A DNA stretch of 64,000 nt from Crystallibacter permensis (lineage in GTDB: Bacteria > Actinomycetota > Actinomycetes > Actinomycetales > Micrococcaceae). The stretch covers positions 310,001 to 374,000 of the forward strand of contig NZ_JAODLR010000001.1 of NCBI RefSeq assembly GCF_025960875.1, written 5' to 3'. Positions within the stretch are counted from its first letter, which is position 1. Every line of letters starts with the position of its first letter. A program made the position numbers and the translations under genes. The notes under the pieces were generated by a model that worked only from the letters and a program-made list of their open reading frames with translations, did not search any database and had not been told where the DNA came from. This document shows, piece by piece, positions 23,796 to 31,960 of the stretch.

Positions 23796-23809
23796 TTTTC
23801 CCGTGGAGC
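23796..23809 (+). other. Possible decayed parS site
   Basis: TTTTCCCGTGGAGC has three differences from GTTTCACGTGGAAC. It may be chance. Confidence 0.3.
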
Positions 23810-23918
23810 TTATTGTGGTGCGGTTCTCCCACTTGAGCTCTACTAGCCATTACGAAGAGAGTTCGGCAGTTCAGATCTGTTCCTATAAATGACATCGGTA
23901 TCCTTGCGGATCACTGCT

Positions 23919-23932
23919 GTTTCACGTGGAAC
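23919..23932 (+). other. parS: parS site (asymmetric)
   Basis: GTTTCACGTGGAAC preceded by T. Confidence 0.9.
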
Positions 23933-25076
23933 TTCGAAGAGTCAGAGGCGTACGCTACTTCCATGATCCAAGGTCTATCCAGACCCAATGCAGCAGCTGT
24001 CGGCAGGAACGGCTACTGGCGACACATAATGGCGTCGTTTGGCGGCATGAAGTCGTTTCCTGAGTTTGAGCCTGAGGACCGGTAGGGATTGTTGGTGTCG
24101 GAACCCCACGTAGGTGGTACCGATATTCTCCGGAGTTGATACTGCGGCCATTCTCGGCATGGTGATTCTCCCATTGAGCAACACATCAGGCGGGAACAGA
24201 CATCAAACAGGCTCGACGCTTCAGCGATGCCGGCTTGCGCATTGTCGACGTCATACTCACCTACAGTGTCGACCCAAATGCCGTCAGCGACCTCTTCGCA
24301 GTCCTGGTGACCGGTGATCACCAACCCGCAGCAGTCAGCTTGATTTACTTAGAGCTGACTAGTGAACTGAACCCTTCCAGATCAGTCGCCACGGATATCA
24401 TCCTGAATCGACTGGCCCACCGGCGGCACGACAGAACTGAGACGTTGACGTGCTCCGGCGGGCAGTCCGGAGCCTAAAGCCTCCAGCAGCTGCTGAAATA
24501 GGCCGACGCAACCTGGATAGCCGTGATCAGCCCCACAGGGCAGCAAAGCGTTTCCGATCTTGAGCGCCTAGCTGTATGACCTGACCGGCACCGGCCGACG
24601 GAATAGCAGTACCAAATATGTGGACAACCGGTAACTAGGTGACTAACAGTCTTGCAAATGAATGATTTGCCAGTTTGGGCAGCTACGTCCCACTGCCCGG
24701 AAGAACTGAGGGTTGCGGTCATCTATATTCGTCTGGGTTGCGTCTGCATGGGCCTTATTCCCACGCGCGATCTCAACACAATCAGCAGGACCTTCCCGAG
24801 CTCTTACAGTTTAACTGCAGCTCACAGGCTTGGTTATCTCAGGGGCTCCATACAGTGAAGGAAGCAGCAGCGCACGTGCCACGGGGGCCATCTTTGAGAT
24901 CGCGGCCCGCGGGAGCGCAACAAAGATGTGTCCCCTCCTCTGCTCGCGGGGCCTAGAATGGCGGTGGCGAACTCCAACGGCGTGGGTGAATCCCGCCATG
25001 GTATCGACGGCATGACGCTGGTAACCTCAATCAAGCTCCTTAGGGAAGAGCTCATCAGAGCTACTGCCAAGGCAGC

Positions 25077-25090
25077 GTTTCACGTGAAAC
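25077..25090 (+). other. parS: parS site (symmetric), desert edge
   Basis: GTTTCACGTGAAAC, six bases from the cwlM stop codon. It marks the distal border of the array. Confidence 0.92.
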
Positions 25091-25096
25091 GCGAGT

Positions 25097-26284
25097 TCAG
25101 AGCTCTGGGTTGAAGCGCAGCACGTCATCCAGTGCCAGGGTACCTGTCGGTTCGTCATCCTCTTCCAGCAGGTAGAGCCGCTGGATAGCTATAACAATGG
25201 CGTCGGCAACTACCTGGCGGAATACAGGGTCGGCCAGTCTCCCTGCCTCATCAGGATTGCTGAGATAACCGATGTCTAGTTGGATTGACGGGATGCTGGT
25301 CAGGCGCAAGATGTCCCAACTGCGTCCATGAATGCCTAGGTCTGTCGCCGTTGTCCGGGCAAGAACTTCCTTAAGGATCAGCTCCGCGGCCCGATGCCCG
25401 ATGGGCGAACGAATTTCACCGGTTTCAGGTTTGCCCCAGTAAAAGGCAGAGACGCCATTTGCCAGCGGTTGATCAAGCCAATCGCAGTTGATTGAAATGC
25501 TCAAACTGGGAGAAGACTGGCGAATCAACTGGACTCGGTTGTCCATTGCCTTCTCTTGGTCGATATCGACAACGGATACCTCCGCGCCGAGGCTGGCCAG
25601 GGTGCTTTCAACGCGACGCATCACATCGGAGGCGACTAGTCTCTCAGTCAACGGCTTTCCGCTTGCCTTGTCGGTCACGGAGGATCGAAAGGAAGTTCCG
25701 CTACCGGCGGTCAGGCAAACGACGCGCCCTTTGAGCGCGGCGGACGCCTGGTTGAGTCGCTCATAGTCCCTGAGCGAGAAAGCCTGACTTGGGCTAATGC
25801 TCCGGTTCACCCGTGCCATTGCACCGATGAGAGCGGCATCCGCTACGCCGGTGGGTTCAAGTCCGAGATTCAGTTGCAGTTCCCGGACGGCGTGATGGGT
25901 GCGTACAGCGAACTCGCCGTCTATGTGGCCGTAATAGAACCCGAGATAGGACAGTTGGCGTTGGAGCTCCGCTACGTCGTCTCCGCGCGTGTGGTCGATG
26001 CCCTGTTGCCAGAACATGGGCCTGTCTCCGAGGTGGTATTGTGCTTCGCCCAGCGCCCTCAGTGTTTCAGGACCTGCGACGCCATCTACCATGAGCCCAC
26101 GGTTTTGCTGGAACGTTCGAACGGCAGCATCAACGTGGTCGTCGAAAACAGTCGGGTCGTTGACTTGATCCGGTGCCAGATACGCCATGGAAATGCCGGC
26201 GCGCAGCAGCCTTTCTCTCAGGGCCACCACGCGCCGGCTGGTATCCGAACGGCGCAGACTCTGGTCTGCAGCGTCGTTATCCAT
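25097..26284 (-). CDS. cwlM: CwlM-like peptidoglycan-amidase homologue (probable pseudoenzyme)
   Basis: The 395-residue protein has two peptidoglycan-binding-like repeats (about residues 20-90 and 100-165) and a C-terminal Amidase_3 fold. It has no signal peptide, so it should be cytoplasmic. The zinc-ligand positions are lost: the usual GHGG is AGSG, the usual SIHxN is SINCD, and the usual VEIGFLSN is LDIGYLSN. In mycobacteria CwlM is a non-hydrolytic, PknB-phosphorylated activator of MurA, encoded next to trxA-trxB and the par genes as here. The C-terminal tail (DDEPTGTLALDDV) contains threonines that might be phosphorylated. Function by homology and context. Confidence 0.85.
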   Translation of the reverse strand: MDNDAADQSLRRSDTSRRVVALRERLLRAGISMAYLAPDQVNDPTVFDDHVDAAVRTFQQNRGLMVDGVAGPETLRALGEAQYHLGDRPMFWQQGIDHTRGDDVAELQRQLSYLGFYYGHIDGEFAVRTHHAVRELQLNLGLEPTGVADAALIGAMARVNRSISPSQAFSLRDYERLNQASAALKGRVVCLTAGSGTSFRSSVTDKASGKPLTERLVASDVMRRVESTLASLGAEVSVVDIDQEKAMDNRVQLIRQSSPSLSISINCDWLDQPLANGVSAFYWGKPETGEIRSPIGHRAAELILKEVLARTTATDLGIHGRSWDILRLTSIPSIQLDIGYLSNPDEAGRLADPVFRQVVADAIVIAIQRLYLLEEDDEPTGTLALDDVLRFNPEL

Positions 26285-26289
26285 AATGG

Positions 26290-26616
26290 TTAGCCGAGGA
26301 ACTCAGCGAATTCCTTTTCGATAACCTGCTTCGGCTTCGCACCGATGGAGGTAGCGGCCACCTTACCGTCCTTGAAGACGTAGACAGCGGGGATGGACGT
26401 AATGCCGTACTTGGCAGCGGTAGCAGGGTTGTCATCCACATTCAGCTTGACGACCTCGACCTTGCCGGCGTGCTCTGCGGCAATATCGTCCAGAATGGGC
26501 GTCAGCATACGGCAGGGGCCGCACCATTCGGCCCAGAAATCGACGATGACGGGCTTGTCGGACTTCAGGACGTCAGCGTCGAAACTGGCATCCGTGACAT
26601 CTTTAGCGTTGCTCAT
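26290..26616 (-). CDS. trxA: Thioredoxin
   Basis: This 108-residue cytoplasmic disulfide reductase has the active site WCGPC at about residues 31-35 and the cis-Pro region [13 protein letters not shown]. It is the partner of the reductase encoded 26 bases upstream. The stop codon is five bases from the cwlM start, so trxB-trxA-cwlM are probably one operon. Length and motifs are standard. Confidence 0.96.
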   Translation of the reverse strand: MSNAKDVTDASFDADVLKSDKPVIVDFWAEWCGPCRMLTPILDDIAAEHAGKVEVVKLNVDDNPATAAKYGITSIPAVYVFKDGKVAATSIGAKPKQVIEKEFAEFLG

Positions 26617-26642
26617 AGTAATTCTCCTTCTGAACAGTTGGA

Positions 26643-27626
26643 CTAGACGGTTACCGGCTCGGCTACCGGAATCTCGGCATCCTCGAGGGAAGCGAGGTAG
26701 TGCTCGACGTCGATGGCTGCGACGCAGCCGGAGCCGGAAGCGGTGATGGCTTGACGGTAGGTCGGGTCAATGACGTCGCCGGCCGCGAAGACGCCTGCGA
26801 CAGACGTCCGGGAAGACCGACCGTCAACGGCGATGGTGCCTTCGGCCGTCAGGTCCAGTTTGCCCTTGACGAGATCTACACGGGGATCATTGCCGATGGC
26901 CACGAATACACCGGTCACGGGCAACACGCTCTCGGTCCCGTCGACGGTGTCAGTAAGGCGCAGAGCCGTGACTTTGCCGGTCCCATCGATACCGGTGACC
27001 GAGGAGTTCCACTGGAACTTGATCTTCTCGTGGTTCAGCGCCCGGTCCTGCATGATCTTCGAGGCGCGTAGGCTGTCCCGACGGTGGACGACGGTGACAG
27101 ACTTTGCGAATTTGGTGAGGAAGAGAGCTTCCTCCATAGCGGAGTCGCCACCGCCAATGACGGCGATGTCCTGGTCCTTGAAGAAGAAGCCGTCGCAGGT
27201 TGCGCACCAGCTGATCCCGCGGCCTGCCAGACGCTTCTCATCTTCCAAGCCCAGCTCGCGATAGGCGGAACCGGTGGAAATGATGACGGACTTCGCGGTG
27301 AACGTCTCGCCTGTGCCGATCGTGACCTTCTTGATGGGGCCATCGAGTTCGAGTTCGGTGACGTCTTCAAACAGGATTTCCGTGCCGAAGCGCTCGGCCT
27401 GCTTTTGGAAGGTGTCCATGAGATCCGGTCCCATAATGCCTTCGGGGAAACCCGGGTAGTTTTCGACGTCGGTGGTATTCATGAGTTCACCGCCGGCTTG
27501 CACAGAACTGGCGATCAGCAGCGGCTTCAGGTTGGCACGCGCCGTGTAGACAGCTGCCGTGTAACCGGCAGGGCCGGAGCCGACGATGATGACGTCCCGC
27601 ACGGACGTGGTGGTATCTGTGCTCAC
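26643..27626 (-). CDS. trxB: Thioredoxin reductase
   Basis: This FAD/NADPH-dependent enzyme reduces thioredoxin. The FAD-binding motif [12 protein letters not shown] is near the N-terminus, the redox-active pair is CATCDG, and the NADPH-binding motif is [12 protein letters not shown]. The C-terminal FAD motif region ([16 protein letters not shown]) is intact. The frame extends to 27698, but GTG at 27624-27626 is preceded by AGGAAGAGG. That start gives a typical 327-residue protein beginning [11 protein letters not shown]. Confidence 0.95.
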   Translation of the reverse strand: MSTDTTTSVRDVIIVGSGPAGYTAAVYTARANLKPLLIASSVQAGGELMNTTDVENYPGFPEGIMGPDLMDTFQKQAERFGTEILFEDVTELELDGPIKKVTIGTGETFTAKSVIISTGSAYRELGLEDEKRLAGRGISWCATCDGFFFKDQDIAVIGGGDSAMEEALFLTKFAKSVTVVHRRDSLRASKIMQDRALNHEKIKFQWNSSVTGIDGTGKVTALRLTDTVDGTESVLPVTGVFVAIGNDPRVDLVKGKLDLTAEGTIAVDGRSSRTSVAGVFAAGDVIDPTYRQAITASGSGCVAAIDVEHYLASLEDAEIPVAEPVTV

Positions 27627-27729
27627 TGCTTGTGAACCTCTTCCTGTTTTTACGGTGTCATGCCCCGATAGAGGCCGGTCCTGACCGGGTCTAGCCAATT
27701 GTCACAACGAGCGGAGTGCCAAGCTTATT

Positions 27730-27761
27730 CCGTGCCGGGCACCGCTGGATCCCCGGCACGG
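27730..27761 (-). terminator. Hairpin terminator after the pseudokinase gene
   Basis: CCGTGCCGGG (27730-27739) pairs perfectly with CCCGGCACGG (27752-27761) across a 12-base loop. On the minus strand it is followed by AATAAGCTT. It separates the murJ pair from trxB. Confidence 0.7.
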
Positions 27762-27771
27762 CTGGAACAGA

Positions 27772-29448
27772 TCAAGAAACTTCGATCTCGGCCATACGAA
27801 TTCCAAAGGGCGGGCCGCCCTGGGGATTGGAGAGCCTGGGCAATTGGGTGAAGTTGATGATGACGTACTCTGCCTTCGGCGCGGCACCTTCATCTTCCGG
27901 AACCGGGATAGTGGTGTTCTGGGCAGTGAAGCTGCCCTGGGCAACCTGGCGGGCGCCCTCCAGAGACGGGGAATCGTTGAGCATTACAGAGAAGTTGCCG
28001 CCGCTGCCGCTGAGCTGCGTCAGCTCGATGGTGCTAATGCTCGAGGCCTCCTCGAGTTCGACGATCAGGGCCATGTTGGACGCGTAACCGCCGAACTGGT
28101 CCGACTGGTACTGGAAACTGGTCCAGTACGTCGCAGGGTTTCCGTCGATGGCCTCCGGCAGACTGCCGTCGTTTTCCGCGTCGAGACTCGGCATATCGGG
28201 CACCAGCCGTTCCAGGCCGGCAATTACGGGCTCCACTACGGCATCTTCGGCGGGAGCACTCTCTGCGGCGCCCGTTTCACCCGGAGTAGCCGGCGCGGAA
28301 TTGTTCTCTTCGGTGTTTTCGCCTGCAACGGGGCCGCCGCGGAACAGGTTCAGCTGGTTGACCGCGATGACGACGGCGATAATCAGCAGAACGGCAAGCA
28401 AGCCGCCGATCAGCAGCCGCGAGGTTTTCGGGCTGTTGTTCTCGTCGTCGTCATACTCGTCGTACTCGTAGTCTTCTTCGCGCGACTTCGTATTGCCGCG
28501 GGCCCCAGCGGGGAACATCGAAGCCGCCCGGACGTACTCGTCTTCCTCCGAACGGGCATCGCGCGTTGGCGGGGCCGGCGCGGCAGGTTCAGCGGCGGGC
28601 TGATAAGAGGTTTGCGGCCGGTCTTCGTAGTAATCGTTGTCCGACCAGAGGCTGACCTTCGGGGCTCCACTGTTTTCCCGGTGTTCCGTTCGCTGGTCCA
28701 CCGGTGCGGTAGCCGGATGGTTGTTGTCGTCGAAGAACTGCGGCGGCGACAGGGGCTGAGGGGGGACGCTGCCAGCGCGCGCGGAACTGTCTGCCTGGGG
28801 ACGCTCGAAGTGGGTTGTGCGGTCATCGGCCGTACCAGCTCCCGAGTGACCTGCTGCAGCGGCGCCGGCTGCCGCGCCTGCGGCTCCAGCACCGGCCGCT
28901 GTACCGGCTCCCGGGCGACGGCTGAACAAAGGCCTGGCGCCGCCGTCGTTGTTTGAACGGCCGAGTTTGGGCAGGTCCAGCTTGTTCAGGCGGTCGCGGA
29001 GGCTGGTGCGCGGCTCGTCGTCGTACTCTTCCTCGTAGTAGTCATCCTCGTCATAGGTCTCCGGCTCGCGCGAGCGGGCCTGGCCGAAAATCTCCGAGCC
29101 GAGGGTGTCCGTGAAGAACGGCTCGACATAGGGAGCGGCATCCTGCTGGATGACCAGATCCAGGAGGTCCGCCGCCTCGGCCTGGTTGGTGATGAGGTAC
29201 GTGTAGCCGTCCGTGATGCCCAGGTCCAGGACCTGCACGCTGCCGGCACGCTCGCCCGTGGCGATCTCGCGGGCACTCATGGCCGCCTGGCTGGCGTTCT
29301 CCGGCGCGGCGACGAGGATGCTGACCGGCCGGTTGAGCACCTGGTCCACGCCGTTGAGGACCAGGTCCTGTTCGGCGGACGCGAGGATCTGCGCGGTGAC
29401 CTTGTAGCGGCCACCGAGCAAGGTCCCCACATCTACTGGTTGCGGCAC
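27772..29448 (-). CDS. Pseudokinase-like membrane protein with discoidin-like ectodomain
   Basis: The 558-residue protein starts with a truncated kinase-like N-lobe (LLGGRYKVTAQILASAEQDL) that has no catalytic lysine at the expected place and no HRD or DFG motif. A long disordered Pro/Ala/Asp-rich linker follows (about residues 120-340). One membrane helix lies near residues 343-366 (LLIGGLLAVLLIIAVVIAVN), and the exported C-terminal domain resembles F5/8 type C or discoidin modules. GTG at 29448 has GGAGG five bases upstream. It is encoded directly after murJ. In Mycobacterium tuberculosis a pseudokinase domain is fused to MurJ/MviN and binds FhaA; here it is a separate gene. Confidence 0.75.
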   Translation of the reverse strand: MPQPVDVGTLLGGRYKVTAQILASAEQDLVLNGVDQVLNRPVSILVAAPENASQAAMSAREIATGERAGSVQVLDLGITDGYTYLITNQAEAADLLDLVIQQDAAPYVEPFFTDTLGSEIFGQARSREPETYDEDDYYEEEYDDEPRTSLRDRLNKLDLPKLGRSNNDGGARPLFSRRPGAGTAAGAGAAGAAAGAAAAGHSGAGTADDRTTHFERPQADSSARAGSVPPQPLSPPQFFDDNNHPATAPVDQRTEHRENSGAPKVSLWSDNDYYEDRPQTSYQPAAEPAAPAPPTRDARSEEDEYVRAASMFPAGARGNTKSREEDYEYDEYDDDENNSPKTSRLLIGGLLAVLLIIAVVIAVNQLNLFRGGPVAGENTEENNSAPATPGETGAAESAPAEDAVVEPVIAGLERLVPDMPSLDAENDGSLPEAIDGNPATYWTSFQYQSDQFGGYASNMALIVELEEASSISTIELTQLSGSGGNFSVMLNDSPSLEGARQVAQGSFTAQNTTIPVPEDEGAAPKAEYVIINFTQLPRLSNPQGGPPFGIRMAEIEVS

Positions 29449-29538
29449 GTGTTCCTCCAGGCGGAATAGTTGGGCGTTAGGGCGCCCTGGACGTTTGGTT
29501 ACATGCTACCGGTTGGCACCGGGTGGCTTGCGGTTCTG

Positions 29539-31215
29539 TTAACCGCGCCCCGGTAGCCGGCTGAGGATTGGTTGCAGGAAATCGTGGAGTTCGGCCACGC
29601 GCAGGGCCTTGAGCAGGAGCAGGTAGGCCAGCGCCATGACGATGCCGCAGACGGCGATGGTCACCATGGCGCTGAAGATCGAAACCATGGCGAACCCGCC
29701 GGCTTGGTACCCGCCGAACAGCCACAGCGCGGCTGCGCCGGCGAGACTGGCGCCGAGGGCCGCGTAACCGATGCGGATATAGCTCTCCGCGACCTGCCCG
29801 GCGCCGTAATCGCCCACCCGCAGGACCGTGAAGAAGTGCGCCAGCAGCGCCGAGAGGACATGGAAGACGGCGAAAAGCACGGCCAGGCCGAAGACGATCT
29901 CGGTGGCGGGCATGAGCTGTGCCATGACCAGGGCGATGACCACGCAGGTGCCGGACAGGATGGACTGCATAATCAGCGGGGTCTTGGCGTCCTCTTCCGC
30001 GTAGAACACCCGGCCAAGGAAGAAGTAGATGCTCATGAACGGCATCGCCGCCCCGAGGACGGCAAGCAGCTGGCCCATGGCGGCGGCCGAAGCGGGGGCG
30101 GTTGGGCCGGAGCCGGCGAACAACCGCGCCAGCGGTCCGGCCAGCACCACCATCACGGCGGCGCCGAACATGGTGGCAACGCCGATGGTCCGCAGGCCCG
30201 AGTTCACGGTCTGTCGGACTTCTTCGAGCTGCCCGTGGGCCTGGGAGCGCGAGAGCTGGTTGAACAGCACCGTGGCGATTGACAGTACGACGACGGAGTG
30301 CGGCAGCATCGCGATCAGGGTCGCAGTATTAAGGGCGTACTCGCCGGCAACCCCGGCCCCCGAGCCCTCGACTTCCCGGCGCCCGGCGGTGGCGCTGGAG
30401 GCGATGGTGCCGTACAGCAGGTACGCGGAGTTGCCCACCACCATGGTGCCCAGCGTCCAGCCGGCCACCTTGCCGGCCCGGCCGAGGCCGATGCCGCGCC
30501 AGCCGAACTTCAGCTTCAGTCCGAGTCCCAGCCGGCCGAGCGGCCAGAGCAGCACCAGGCCCTGCAGGATAATGCCCAGCGTGGTGCCGCCTGCCAGCAG
30601 CAGCGTCTGCTCGGAGGTCCAGGCGTCGGGGCTGTCCGTGGCGCGCGAGAAGGACCCGAAAAGCACGATGTAGAGGACCAGGACGCCGATGGCCACCACG
30701 TTGTTCACCACGGGCGCCCACATGTACCAGCCGAAGCGGCTCTTGGCGTTGAGGACCTGGCCGACAACGGCGTAGAGCCCGTAGAAGAAGATCTGCGGCA
30801 GGCACCAGAGCGCGAAGATGGTGCCCAGTTCGAGCATGCCCTGGGTCCAGTCCCGCGTCAGCAGCCGGATGATCGGCCCGGCAAGCGCCGTCACGACCAG
30901 CGTGATGGCGGCGAGCACCAGCAGCGTCAGGGACAGCAGGCGCGAGATGTAGTCGGCCCCGCCGTCGTCGTTGTTCTTGCTTGCCTTGATGATCTGGGGC
31001 ACCAGTACCACGTTGAACACCCCGCCGGCCAGCAGCAGGTAGATGATGTTCGGGATGGTGTTCGCTTTTTCGAAGATGTCGCCCATGGTGGTGTTGGCGC
31101 CGATGGCGACGGCGAGCAGCGACGTGCGCACGAACCCGAGGACGCGCGAGACCAGGGTCCCGGCGGCCATGACGGCGCTGGCGCGCGCTGTGCTTTGTGT
31201 TTCCATGTCAGACAT
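29539..31215 (-). CDS. murJ: Lipid II flippase MurJ (MviN)
   Basis: MurJ flips lipid-linked peptidoglycan precursors across the cytoplasmic membrane. The 558-residue protein has about 14 hydrophobic segments and the MOP-superfamily N-terminus (TLVSRVLGFVRTSLLAVAIG). The following GDIFEKANTIPNIIYLLLAG region is the MurJ signature. A hydrophilic insertion KNNDDGGADY lies in an early loop. Its partner with the pseudokinase domain follows 90 bases downstream. The exact start (31215 or the ATG four codons later) is uncertain. Confidence 0.93.
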   Translation of the reverse strand: MSDMETQSTARASAVMAAGTLVSRVLGFVRTSLLAVAIGANTTMGDIFEKANTIPNIIYLLLAGGVFNVVLVPQIIKASKNNDDGGADYISRLLSLTLLVLAAITLVVTALAGPIIRLLTRDWTQGMLELGTIFALWCLPQIFFYGLYAVVGQVLNAKSRFGWYMWAPVVNNVVAIGVLVLYIVLFGSFSRATDSPDAWTSEQTLLLAGGTTLGIILQGLVLLWPLGRLGLGLKLKFGWRGIGLGRAGKVAGWTLGTMVVGNSAYLLYGTIASSATAGRREVEGSGAGVAGEYALNTATLIAMLPHSVVVLSIATVLFNQLSRSQAHGQLEEVRQTVNSGLRTIGVATMFGAAVMVVLAGPLARLFAGSGPTAPASAAAMGQLLAVLGAAMPFMSIYFFLGRVFYAEEDAKTPLIMQSILSGTCVVIALVMAQLMPATEIVFGLAVLFAVFHVLSALLAHFFTVLRVGDYGAGQVAESYIRIGYAALGASLAGAAALWLFGGYQAGGFAMVSIFSAMVTIAVCGIVMALAYLLLLKALRVAELHDFLQPILSRLPGRG

Positions 31216-31334
31216 CGCTGTCTATCGTCTCACTTGGCGGGGCAGGATCTGTTCAGCGAACGTCCAGCAAGGCGGCGCTGGCGGGCGGTCATCGGAGTGT
31301 CACCGAGCAGTTACCGCGTCGTCGTGCTTATCGC

Positions 31335-31859
31335 TTAGAGGTACTCGGGCAGGACTTCGCGGGCCAGGTCCACAATCCGGCGCTCGTTCGGGAAGGAAAG
31401 CTTCCGGCCCAGCTCCGCCAGCGGGATCCACGCCACGTCCGCTGCCTCGTGGTCCGGATCGTTCTCGATGGTCAGTTCGCCGCCGGTGGCCTTGAGCAGG
31501 AAGTGGTGGACCGTCTTGTGCACGCGGTGGCCGCTGACCGTGAACCAGTAATCGATGCTGCCGAGCGTGGCCAGTACGTCGCCCTGGATGCCGGTTTCTT
31601 CCTCGATCTCGCGGATGGCGGCCTCTGCGTTAGTCTCCTCGCCCTCCGGGTGGCCCTTGGGCAGGCACCATTCGAGCCGGCCGCCGCGGTTGAAGCGGGC
31701 AATGATGGCAACGCGGAATTCCTTGGTGGAGGTGTCCACCACGACGCCGCCGGCCGAAACCTCCTCCACGGTTGGCAGGGAATGGTGTCCGGGCGCGGCA
31801 CTGCCCACTGACGCTGTCAGTGGAGTGCGCTTCGGAGCGCTCGGGACCGGATGTGCCAT
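31335..31859 (-). CDS. NUDIX hydrolase
   Basis: This 174-residue protein hydrolyses a nucleoside-diphosphate-linked compound. The NUDIX box is complete: it begins GHPEGEE and ends REIEEETGI, with the expected spacing (about residues 70-92). The N-terminal 35 residues are Ala/Pro-rich and probably flexible. The chosen ATG at 31857-31859 has AGAGTGGA upstream; an alternative start at 31928 would overlap the promoter region of the divergent CCA-adding enzyme. Actinobacterial homologues next to cca are often called MutT-like. The substrate is unknown. Confidence 0.85.
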   Translation of the reverse strand: MAHPVPSAPKRTPLTASVGSAAPGHHSLPTVEEVSAGGVVVDTSTKEFRVAIIARFNRGGRLEWCLPKGHPEGEETNAEAAIREIEEETGIQGDVLATLGSIDYWFTVSGHRVHKTVHHFLLKATGGELTIENDPDHEAADVAWIPLAELGRKLSFPNERRIVDLAREVLPEYL

Positions 31860-31960
31860 GCAGTCCACTCTAACGATTTTTAATCGAGTGCTGTGCCCGT
31901 CGGACATGGCACGGAGATTGTTAAACATCGTCCGCGTGTTTCTGGCACCCTTAAATCACT

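Larger units (their letters stand above)
19616..25096. other. Gene desert with a parS array (centromere-like region)
   Basis: About 5.5 kb between parB and cwlM contains no ORF that resembles a known protein, except gyrB debris. All open frames are short, on both strands, without spaced ribosome sites, and base composition looks lower in GC than in neighbouring genes. Twelve intact ParB-type sites are seen, with spacings from 60 to about 1160 bases, plus at least two decayed ones. Two diverged roughly 150-bp repeats carry pairs of sites and flank the gyrB remnant. A hairpin lies just after parB (19634-19643 with 19662-19671). The 24.0-25.0 kb part is otherwise featureless. Its role as a ParB loading/spreading zone is inferred. 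Confidence 0.85.

Noticed and set aside
19616-25096. The array as a CRISPR or tandem repeat locus
   Set aside because: Repeats are 14-bp palindromes with irregular 60-1160 base spacing and no cas genes. They match parS exactly.
24928-25113. Small plus-strand frame ending in FHVKREFRALG next to cwlM
   Set aside because: The FHVKRE part is only the parS site in translation. There is no ribosome site, and the frame runs into cwlM antisense.
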